Assembly (NCBI GenBank): GCA_023333565.1
Contig: JAJKFH010000115.1
Location: 2,232,001-2,296,000 of the forward strand
Origin: Puffinus mauretanicus
Lineage: Eukaryota > Chordata > Aves > Procellariiformes > Procellariidae
Length of the DNA stretch: 64,000 nucleotides
Direction of reading: 5' to 3'
The position numbers and the translations under genes were made by a program. Positions within the stretch are counted from its first letter, which is position 1. Each line of letters opens with the position of its first letter. The notes beneath the pieces are model-generated. The model searched no databases and was not told the origin of the DNA. It was given only the letters and a program-made list of their open reading frames with translations. Of this stretch, positions 39,340 through 50,172 are shown piece by piece.

Positions 39340-39566
39340 TGACCAATGCCTTACAATCATTACTGTAAGAAATCTGTTACATTCTTTGTGCCTCACTTAA
39401 AAGTTTCTCACTGCAGTTTAAGGCTATTACTTCTTTTCCAATCAACTCTGGGCACAATTATTCTTTTCTTTTTCTTAATCAGGTTTGAACATATTTTATA
39501 ATATCCTCCCTCTGTCTCTTTTTCAAGCTAAGCAATCCCTTCATTCTGCCTTTCCTATGGTGCTGG
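39340..39566 (-). mobile_element. Ancient CR1 fragment
   Basis: The plus strand shows 'gcagtttaaggctattactt' (family 'gcagtttaagcccattgcct'), then a gap-ridden stretch. Next come 'ctgtctctttttcaagctaa' and 'gcaatccctt', matching the reversed ORF2 C-terminal segment 'cagtctccttttctccaggctgaacaatccca', and 'gcctttcctatggtgctgga'. It is more diverged than the neighbouring plus-strand piece at 38936-39127, and its 3' side faces that piece. Confidence 0.6.
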
Positions 39567-42436
39567 ACCTAGGTGTTTAAAATAGAAAAGCTCACCATTC
39601 TCTCTATGGAGACAGCTATCATAAAAGACTTGGTGCTTAGTGCTTTCCTCCCCCCAACCCCTTTGCTGAAATCATTGGGAATTGAGCACATAAGTACTGC
39701 TGTGGAAGTCTGCCCTAAATTTAGTGATTGTTCAACGCAATGATTGGATTTCTGTGTTAACTCACCCTTTTGTCTTTGATGTCAGAACCTTGCAAGGGGA
39801 TGAATTTGCTTGTTAGTTTTATCTGCATATAATGTAGGCAGCCAAAGCTGGTTTATGAAGGCTCTGGATCCTGAAATAAATATGAACTTCTTAATGATAG
39901 GGAAAAAAACGGAAACTTTAATGAAAGATTACTTGAGTTTTGTTTCAAAATTGTGACCTTTTAAATAACTTGTACACAAATTTATCTTCTTTTCCATTCT
40001 TTTTGTTGCTTGGGATTGGGAATAAGTGAAAAAAAAAACCCAACAGCTCATGATCATTCATATATGTAAACATTATCTAATGTAGTGTTAGCAAGCCCAG
40101 GATAGAAATATTGCATTAAAGTACTAAGAGTTGCAAATCAGTTAATGTGCTGTAGAACTGAGCCTGAAATCAGAGTCCAAATGTAAATCCTTGCATGACA
40201 TTCATAGCTTTAAGCGCAATAATTATTAAAATTATTTCTAGGTATTTTAGCCTATCACTAATACTAACCTTCACTAATTTTCACTGTGCTTTGCAGAAAG
40301 GTACAGAAAGTATGACCTAGATTGAACAGTGCAAAGAGAAAGAACACACAAGGGACACAGATGTTAGCATCCTAATTAGAAAATGAAACAGTTAATCAGA
40401 GAAGAAATATTTTCCTCCCATAATACAGAAATTGCTCTAAGTACACATAGTAATGTCATCAATCACTGTCTTCTCCATGGAGAAAACACTATTGGCTTAT
40501 AGTGTTCAAAAATGTTGATGTTTTTCCTTACTCAGGAGCAACATAGGGACATAACTATTAGTTTTATTACAGATCAGAAATGGAGGCAGCACAAAGCAGA
40601 CATTTAAATAAGATTAAAGGTCTGAGTTAAACTAACAAGAGACAAGAAAAGCTGTTAAAAATGACACTGATTATTCCTATATGCCAATGTAAAATGTAAA
40701 AAACAAACCTACACAACAATTCTTAATTTCTTGCTTTTGTAATCTAACAAAAACTGCTTGTATTATATGAACAATATTATTGTTTATGGAGGATTACAAA
40801 AATCCTTCAAAAATGTGGCAAATATAAAAAAAGGCCATTTATTAAAGTGTAGACAGCCACTAGATATTATTTGCAGTGTGTTTATCAAACTGGTAACACA
40901 CATATGTTTGACATCCATTCAGAGAACACTCTTGCAGTTTATCTTTAGAAAAATTATCAAATACATCTTTGTCTCAGCACATAGCTTGTCCTGTGGCGAG
41001 ATAAATATTTTTGGGGTCCATTCCTGCAAACCGATGAATATTTGATGCAAGTTGATGCAGATTTGAATGAAACTTGACAATATTCATGGATAACAGAAAA
41101 TATTTTCCTCCTAACAATACGTTAACAATAGGTGGGAGAATAATTTCCTATTGCCAGTTGTGACACAGCAGAACATACAAGTACTATATTGTTAATACTG
41201 AAGCCTATGGGCTATACACAACAGAAGATCAGAGCAATAGCTGCAGATCAAATCAGGGTAACCATTCCCAGCTGACTGTTTTGCTTCTCTTCTGAGATTG
41301 TTGCAGTAGGTCAAAATCCTAAAGCAATTACAGTAAAAAGAGCAAAACCCAAAAAAAAGTCTTTTAAAGTAGGTGGAAAGAAGGGCTAATAATAATTAAA
41401 AAACAAAACAAAAGCCACCTAAATGATCTAACTCTGTTGCATTATGACAAATCCTCAAAGCTGTAGCTTGTCAATACTTCTTTTCTGCAGTGTGCTGTGC
41501 AGTACCAATAATACTACTTTAAAGCCTGTTGCAACTGAGATTTCTGTAAAAAGCAAATGAGCATTAGATGAGGTTCTTCAGTTCCAATAAGCTATCTAAT
41601 TCTCAGTTTGGCCATTAAACACAAGCCATCACCCCCTTTTCATCCCCCTGCCCCTCACTCCTTGTTTCTCAGACCAAGATTTTAACTTATTTTCTTCCCT
41701 TAAAACCAGCATACCTAGAATGAGCAACAAAAGATTGCAAATGAGCATGAAAACATACCAGTATATTCTTGAAATCCCCATATTAATACATCAAAAAAAC
41801 CAAAAGCAACATTTCTCAATTGGAGGTATGGGTAAGTGACATTATACAACATATTTTTGCAATAAGATGGCAGGGATAATGCTCAAAGGTGTACTACACC
41901 TTACTTTCTTGAAAACAGGTTAGCATTCAAAAGTTTGGGAACAGTTTTGATGATAATCATGATTCAGTGCTTATAAGGTAATATCTCCTTAACTGCTAAA
42001 GCTTGTTATGTTTTAAACAGATAAAATCTGATGTTTTAAGTTAAGAACCTTAGACAACTAGGTTTAATTTTAAATTCAGAGTGTTAATTTTCAGTCACTA
42101 TGAACAAATTCCTTCCAAGGACAGCACACCACATCTAAGCTATTTGTGTAGCATTAGGATACCAGTCTGTATGTTTAATGCCTTTCAGAGGGGAAGCAGA
42201 AAATAGGGAACATGGAAAGGTCTCCAAAGAGATTGTTTTCCAAGTCATCCAATCCACTAAGAAATAGAGTAATCAGGATGGAAGAGTCTTGCTATGCTTT
42301 TGAAATCATTCAAATATCATGCCTCCATTCAGCCATACACATTACCCTTCCTAAGGTAATAATTTGAATAGTGAAAAAAGCACAATGTCATAGAAGCAAA
42401 TGCAGAGCTGGAGAATATTCAGAGACAGAAACTGAC
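39567..42436. other. AT-rich non-coding sequence, no gene seen
   Basis: No gene, RNA or identifiable repeat. Open frames are short and of AT-driven composition. Confidence 0.55.
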
Positions 42437-43029
42437 AGAAGCTGCCCAGAGGAAAAGGACCTGGGGGTGCTGGTTGACAGCCGGCTGAACAGGAGCCGGC
42501 AGTGTGCCCAGGTGGCCAAGAAGGCCAACGACATCCGGGCCTGTATCAGAAATAGTGTGGCCAGCAGGAGCAGGGAGGTGATCGTGCCCCTGTACTCAGC
42601 ACTGGTGAGGCCGCACCTCGAATACTGTGTTCAGAGAAAGGCACTGAGGTGCTGGAGCGTGTCCAAAGAAGGGCAACGAAGCTGGTGAAAGGTCTGGAGA
42701 AGAAGTCTTATGAGAAGCGGCTGAGACAACTGACGTTGTTTAGCCTGGAGAAGAGGAGGCTGAGGGGAGACCTCATCGCGCTCTACAACTACCTGAAGGG
42801 AGGTTGTAGTGAGGTGGGTGTTGGTCTCTTCTCCCAAGTAACTAGCGATAGGACGAGAGGAAATGGCCTCAAGTTGCGCCAAGGGAGGTTTAGATTGGAC
42901 ATTAGGAGAAATTTCTTTAGTGAAAGAGTGGTCAGGCCTTGGAACAGACTGCCCAGGGAAGTGGTTGAGTCACCATCTCTGGAAGTATTTAAAAGACGTG
43001 TAGATGAGGCGCTTAGGGACATGGTGTAG
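42437..43029 (+). pseudogene. CR1 ORF2 C-terminal fragment with a 19-bp deletion
   Basis: Only the RT thumb/C-terminal region is present: [17 protein letters not shown], then [20 protein letters not shown] and HLEYCVQ, followed after a break by [17 protein letters not shown] to the family C-terminus [11 protein letters not shown] and stop. Compared with the 50 kb copy, 19 bases are missing between 42634 and 42635, the part coding FWAPHY, which shifts the frame. Outside that deletion the frame is open, which points to a moderately young copy. Confidence 0.92.
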
Positions 43030-43114
43030 TGGGCATGGTGGTGTTGGGTTGATGGTTGGACTCGATGATCTTAGAGGTCTTTTCCAACCTTAATGTTTCT
43101 ATGATTCTATGATT
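42437..43114 (+). mobile_element. CR1 LINE, strongly 5'-truncated, plus strand
   Basis: The copy begins in ORF2 at the segment encoding [14 protein letters not shown]. It runs through the ORF2 stop at 43027-43029 and the 3' UTR ('gttggactcgatgatcttag', 'aggtcttttccaacctta'), ending in 'ttctatgattctatgattt' at 43114. It is closely similar by eye to the first 700 bases of the minus-strand copy at 50173 and to the one at 24384. There is no clear target-site duplication. Confidence 0.95.
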
Positions 43115-43304
43115 TGGCTAGAAAACAAGCAGTACTGAAACTCAGTAAGAAATGCCAGCAATGACTGTCAAGACTTGTGGGGAGGAATCCGTTAGAAACA
43201 AATATTCCACGCAAGTATCTCAGCAAAAGATACTGGCCAGAAGCCAGCTCCAAAATGCCTTTGATCAGCCAGTGATGTTACAAGGATTCACACTACTTAA
43301 AGAG

Positions 43305-43324
43305 AAAAAAAAAAAAAAAAAAAA
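43305..43324. repeat. Poly(A) run, 20 bases
   Basis: An uninterrupted A20. There is no AATAAA or AATAAA-like signal in the 30 bases before it and no recognisable coding sequence upstream. It is therefore listed as low complexity and not as a processed-pseudogene tail. Confidence 0.85.
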
Positions 43325-44207
43325 GGCAGCTTGTTCAATTGCTTGTCATGATCAGAAGGTGAAAAGGGGTTAGGGAGAAAGGAAAAGGAAAATAAGGTAA
43401 ACCAGAACACAATCAAATGACTCATTGGTCCAGCAGTTGTCCCCCAGTGAAAAACTCTACTATTGCTAGACCCCCAGATACCATACAGCTGAAAAAACAC
43501 ATATTTAATACCCGTTAACACATTTTCACACTCTCAATATACTAATCAAATCAATGATTGATTCTCTCTTCCCCAAGCTGAACATACTCTGTGACAGTAT
43601 CTTGCTGACTCACTTCTGCTGCTTTTAATGCATGCACTGAGGAAATGAAGCTAATCTCTGGTTCCAGCCATCCTGTGATCCTCCAGGAACTGTTGCTTGG
43701 AGGTGTTGTGTTAGCAAGTTGCATGGAAAATGCTTTTCCCTCCTCTCTCATGTGTCCAGAAATCCTTACGCAAAGATACACAATGAGAACGAAAAAGAAG
43801 TTCATCACCTGACAAAGACAATAAGAACACTCGTAAACCGATCACATCTTTTAAGAAGCTTAGAGACAAGTATAGGAAACTTGGAAGGAGGGATAATAAC
43901 CATGGAAAAAAAAAAAAAAAAGATAAACTGCCCTAATTTTGTATCTTCTACTTATCTTCTGTTTTATGAATCACCATTTTTGATCAAAGATTTGAATAAT
44001 TAGTGATCAATCACTATTAAAACTAAATCAATGTTCATAAAAGCATTGGGTGAAGAATGCAAAAAATATTCTGATTTTCACTTGTCTTTCTATCCAAAAG
44101 TATTTGAATTTAAGGAGCCTTTGGATTTGCTTTTAAATCCAGTATTTTACTTTTGAGTTGCATTTCCTAGTTTTGAACTCTCATCATATGAAGTTTATTA
44201 GTGTGGT

Positions 44208-44276
44208 ACATATACAATTAGTATATTATATATAATTTTATTATATATGTAGTATTAATATTGCATATATATTACT
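44208..44276. repeat. AT-rich low-complexity block
   Basis: Nearly all A and T, with alternating TATA stretches around 'gtatattatatataatttta'. It is read directly from the sequence. Confidence 0.75.
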
Positions 44277-47200
44277 CTAATAAGTACATTATTACTCATT
44301 CATCTCTCTTAGTCAGAGTAAGTTATGGCTACATTTGTTCACTTTCTGTTATTTTATTGTAAAAGTAAATTATAACAATCAAGTATACATTCTGTAGTCC
44401 AGGTTTACTACCAATTCCAGTTAACTGATCACTTGGTAGCTGAATGGACTACTTAAAAAACCCAGGTCATTAAAGAAATTAAGCCACAAAAGAAAGAATA
44501 TTGATTTTGTTCACACATGCAACTTCGCTTGAGATTGCTGGAAGTTATCTGGAAATAACTAAAGGTAGTCTTCAACCCAGCTGTCCCTCATCTTCTGTCA
44601 TCCTGTTCCAGGCATATTAAAATTTATGGAAGCCATTCTACTGTTTCACTGGGATCACATCTATAAACACCAGAAAGTTACTTTACTTCATAGTATCTGA
44701 TAAACTCCCAGCTACATGAAGATTCCTGGATGCTTCCTGAAAAGTTGGTGAGCTATCACGTGCAAAGCAAATTATTTGAATCATCAATTAATCAACATTG
44801 CATAGTGGTACAGTAGACATCTAATTTGTCACCTGAAATTCAAGAAGAAGGTAGTTATCTTTCTGACCAAAAAAGTCCAGATACAGAACAACAAAACATA
44901 GTTCCAGCTCAGAGGTTGCGAAGAAGAAAGGGAAAGAAAGAATACTACAACTTGTACACCCATAAGGCACCCAGAACAAAATTGCTTCCATGGACAAAAT
45001 TAACCACTGCATATTTTGTTGAAAATTACTGTTCTTTTAATTATCAATAGTAAATCTATTCTCCGTTTTTATCAAGATGTGATGAATTTTATTTTATGAA
45101 ACCCAACTCTCATTTCTGGAGTTTCTTCTGAAATCTCATATCAGTCATACTGCATTTAATAATTTTTCCTTCTCTGTCCTGATTGCTATTATCTTTGTAC
45201 ACTGAACTGCGCATAACACATCATTACTAATAAACAGGCCACAACCTGGAACCAAAGAAATCTGTAACATTCAACACAACAGAAGGATGTGACATATATC
45301 ACACTGTCAGAATATTCATTAAACCTTGTCAAAAAAGGCTCTATTGAGAGTCAGTAGAGTCTTTTCATTTCCCTGAAAATCCTAATGTCAGTTAATGACC
45401 CTGAGAACCTGTGACAAAACTCATCTTCATCAGCCTTTAAGAACAAGTAAACTGCAAATGCATATTCCCAAGGACCTACTCAGCAGTATTCCCTCGTCAC
45501 ATACAGCAGATGGACTAGTGTTTGGCAGCCATTTTTGGTGTCTGGCAATCATTTCAGGTGTCAAACACAATGTTGTAGTGTAAGAGTGTTAGGCCAGTAG
45601 GTTCCAAGCTATTTAAAGGGTTTTTTTTTCTTGCTTCCATCTATTGGCATCAGTTTTCTCTTTCCTTTCTACTAGTCCAAACCAAAATCATCTCCATCAC
45701 ATTTTCTTTTTCCTTTTTCAGTGCTACCATGCTCAGAGCATATGGATTAGATAAGAAAACACAATATCAAAATACCAATAGGTACCTGATTTTTCAGTGA
45801 ATGTTAAAATAGAGCTTTCAATGCTTTTAACTTCATCCATCATCAATATAACTAATTGCTATTTACTTATTTTTGAAGTTTTAATTTTTTCTTAAATAAT
45901 GCTGATAAAACAACATTTTGACCAAGTCTTCATTCCACGAACAGCAATATTGAGCATAGAAAATATTATTATCTTATACTAATGAAAGCTTTTTCCCCAC
46001 TGTGCTTTTGCTCACCAGAATCAATCACTGATTTATTTTGATCACTGTCTTTATAAATACAAAATACATGCAACTATTGACCCTGGACAGCTAAAAAACC
46101 ATCTACTTATGAGAAGCAATGCAAATGACCCTATAATTCAGAAGTCTTTAAAAAGATCTGGAGAAAACACATTTAATAAGTGAGGTGGTTGAATCACTAG
46201 AGAGTTGGGTAGCTGAATGGTTTCTAGCCTTCATTTAACATGGATGAAGCTAGACACAATGTTGAAACTTTAACAATCCCAACTAACATAATGAGAAACA
46301 AGATTGTCTCATGTTATATTCATGTTATTCTGTTTAATGAAAAAACTCATACATTAGGAAGGGATCTGCAAGCCTGGTACTACTCACTCTCATTTTAGAC
46401 TTCTTGAGTAGGCTGCAGGTAAAGAAACAGTTACACACACACACGAATAGGGCCCCTTTTTTCATAAGTTTTTTTCCCAACTGTTTGCGTGTAAATGCAG
46501 CACATACTGAAAAGACCAAAAAGTAAAAAATATAACCTGAAATTGTTCATAAGTTATAAATGATTTAAAAAATAAGAGGAAATTTCTGGATGTTCTTCTA
46601 AAATTAATACCTCAACAATAGTTTCCATCAACCATCTGCTGTTCCACATAATATTAAATATTTGGAACCAATTCTATTTGGTAAATATCTTTTAAGGAAT
46701 TTGACCCAAGAGTTCCAGATACTTATTATATTCTAAAGCTGTTACCAATACAATGAATAAGGTTCAGTTAGAGTTATATCAAATACGTTAGGCACTCCTT
46801 CTGCAAGCAGAACAAGAAAAAGGTGCATTTCTTCTGAAGCAGTTTGTCTTCCTTCCCTAAGCCTCTCTCTGCTCTCAGAGCAGCACTCATTTGGTATGTG
46901 CTATGCTTTAATAAATGAACTATAGCCTTGTTAACAAAAGGAAGCGAACAAATTTTCCTTTAATAAAGAAGGTCATGCATAAGATTTTTCAACAACTGTT
47001 TTGGTAACGGCAGTCTATATCATCCTTGCAAAACTAAACCATTTTGTGGATTTATTGTTCTTCTGAAGGGCCCGTTGCTCATGAAAATTAAAGGCAATTT
47101 CCACTGGTAATAAAATTTACTACAAAAATACATTAGATGTAATTCATGTACCAAGGTAAGAGCCAACGTCCAAGTTCCAGCACTGTCTTACATAAACTTT

Positions 47201-47334
47201 CTTGCTCCTCCTTCTGTGGCTTTAGATACTGGGTTTTCAGATACTGGCTCCTGCAGTTTGAGACAGGAGCCTGACAAACAGAAGTACACTATTAACATTA
47301 CCTGTTATGGCAGCTTGTATGAGCTTTTATTCTT

Positions 47335-47372
47335 AAAACAACAACAACAAAAAACACCACCAACAAAAAAAC
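47335..47372. repeat. A/C-rich tract with (CAA)n core
   Basis: A (CAA) run followed by CACCACCAAC and an A7 run. It is read directly from the sequence. Confidence 0.8.
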
Positions 47373-50164
47373 AGTCACCACAATTAATTTAAGAGCATTT
47401 TCAGCACCTGCTGAAGGTGACATTCTATTTTGAGGTAACATTGGTAAGATTCAGTTGCCTGAACATTAGTACCCAAGTGCCTTTTTAGACGCCCTAAAGT
47501 AATTGAACATATTCACATTAGACTGACAAGAACTAGATTTTCAAGAATATCTTTTTTTCTTTTTAAACAAAAAAGGAAATAGGATTGTGTGAAATTCGGT
47601 TGGCCTGCATACAGGTGTATAGCACCACTTCAGGATAACCCACCTGGCCTTCAGTTCTTCCAGAATGGTGCAAGCTGTTTGTCATATCTGCCAGCTCATT
47701 CAGATGTCTCAGAAGTTTGTCACTAGAAGCCAATATCTCAGTCACATTATTTTTTTAGATCTTCATGAAAATATATTTTTTGAAAAGTCTTTGAAAAAGA
47801 TAAAAATGAACTTTGAACTATTTGAAATATTATCTAGGCAACTATATTAAGCTCTAATATGCATTTTGTGAAAGAAAGTTTGGAGAATATTAAATGGACA
47901 TAGATTTAATGTTTTCATTCCTTGCAGTTTTGGTTATATATTAGCACCAGAAGTAAGAAAGGAGAAAGTAAAACTTCAGGCTGTGCAACTCCAGTCAACC
48001 AAAACTGAGAAATTTTGGTCTTGCTATTGTATAGCTCTCTCTCAGAGCCAATGGTTTTCTGAGGAAGTCATAATATTGCTTCCTCCAAGCTGTACACCTG
48101 AAAACAGAATTTTCTGTTAGTATTTCAATGCTTCCTTCTTGTTGCCTGTTTTTCTTGCCCATTAACTTAAGCAATACCCCTTACAGCACCTATCCACTTC
48201 CTTTACTGATGGCTAGCTGTAGAATCTAACACACTTCATTTACCTCACTCCCACACTTCCACCAGTATATTTTTTCACATCTTTCCCACTGTTTTCGTGC
48301 AAGAAGAAAACCTGCTGTGAGAGTCCTGAATAAGTAAGTCTAATAACAATGAAAAAAAGGTCCCTTTATGGCACTGAGTGGGATGCAATAAAAGATTATG
48401 ACATGTAAAACCAAAGTAAAGACTGGAGAAAAGCTGATGACATGGATTTTGAAAATGTATATTTAAGACTGACAGAGATTAGGACAGCTTTATCTTTACT
48501 GCAACATCATTAACTTCACTGAAGTTACATCAGACTCAGCTATTGTAACACAAAGAATCCACATTTATTGCTTTTTAAATATTTTTTTTTAAAGGTGTCA
48601 TTATTTTTTAGCCTACTGTGACTGTCAGCCCTGAAAGATGAATCCTTATGGGAATCTACCAGTGATCCATCTACACAACACTGCTTCAGCATGAATCATC
48701 CCTAAACTGACAACTCACGCTGCTGTCTAGAATTTAGTAGTTTCTTTTTCACCCTTTGCTGCTGTGTTTAAGTAGCTAAATAAGTGAAGTAATTTATCTT
48801 TTTATAACTTCATGAAAAACTTTTTTGCCTTTTTCTAACTCCCCACAATTGGTGAAAGAAAATACTCATAACAAGATTGCTAAAATTCAATACAATATTC
48901 CAGGTACAACTGAAAATGAGCAATGTAAATGAAGCATAAGTACAAAACTTTATGTTCTCTATTCCAGTCTTCTGTTTAGGCTGACAATGAAAAGGAAGCT
49001 TCCAGCCAGTGGAAACACAGGATTCTTCCAACGCCTTCCGATAGCAAGTAAAAATAAACAACTACCCCATCACTTCAGAAACAGAACTTGATCATTTAAT
49101 GGAAAGGTTTATGAGACGTGGTTGCAAGACCAATCTCCATAGTGTGGACAACCCTGTATAAGCCCCAAATAGTATTGTTTTAAGGCCACTTGAACAGAAA
49201 AAACAATGATACTCAATTATTTTACAAGAACTAATAAGTATATAAAGAGAAATTGTCTATGCCTTTCTCCTTCTTCCACTTCCACTTGAAGTAATGTGTC
49301 CTGATTACATATCCAGAGTCTTCTAAACATATTAGGGTAAAAAATTGTAGGACATACATCGTACATATACAGCGGATCTGTCACAAGTTGTATTTTTGTT
49401 CTTTGCACTTCTGTTTGCAGAGAAGAATCTCCATAAATAAATATTTCCTAGAATGAAATTACATTACAAAAATCTTTAGCTCATTTAAATTCAGAACCAC
49501 ATCCTAACACTTCAAGCCTGCAGATGTTTAGTTTTGAAATGAAGCCATTTGTCGATATAGTGTGATCAGTTTACATATGTTGTTATACTTTAGTCATTGT
49601 TTGAGTTGATGTCTGACACAAATGAGTCTTTTTTTCCCCCTCTAACATTTAAATTTTCTTTTTTACTATTTATATGACAATACCATCATGAGAAGGTCAT
49701 TCCCTGCTCATGCAATCCTTTCCTTTCATGGTGCTTTGAGAAGCATTAACACCACTTGCATTTTCCTCTTTTTATGTGAAGATTGAATATCCAGCTGTTA
49801 CCTTAATGAAGTCTGCCACAGGCAAGGATCTGGCTTTATGTACCTGCAGAGAGAAATTTCATAGTGTTTTAATGACTAGCTATAGATTGAGCAAAGTGAC
49901 TCAAGAGCTAATGCAAGCAAAAACTTAGCTCAAATGAGTGCCAGAGCTGTCAATTTCCAATTAGGACACTTGTTTGTCTCTCATGACAGTGAACCACCAC
50001 AAATTACATGCTTTAGCACTGTTGGTTAATCTTCTGCCACCTGACAGATGGAAGTAAATCAGTTGACTTACATTAATCACTTCCAGGAAGTGAGAATTAT
50101 TTAAATCTTGGCACAGTTTTGCATCTGTGAGGACAGCATTAGGAGATATCACAACAGCAACCCA

Positions 50165-50172
50165 TTATTTAT
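50165..50172. repeat. Candidate target-site duplication, left copy (TTATTTAT)
   Basis: TTATTTAT directly abuts the CR1 3' terminal octamer at 50173. An identical octamer lies at 53002-53009, beside the element's 5' break. CR1 insertions make short or no duplications, so 8 bp is plausible. The motif is AT-rich, however, and could match by chance. Confidence 0.5.

Larger units (their letters stand above)
43115..50164. other. AT-rich non-coding sequence, no gene seen
   Basis: No gene or transposon recognised. It contains an A20 run (43305-43324), an A16 run (43906-43921), an AT-rich alternating block (44208-44276), a short (CA)n around 46432-46444 and an A/C-rich tract (47335-47372). Confidence 0.55.

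Noticed and set aside
43130..43324. Possible processed pseudogene ending in A20
   Set aside because: No poly(A) signal before the A-run and no recognisable coding similarity upstream.
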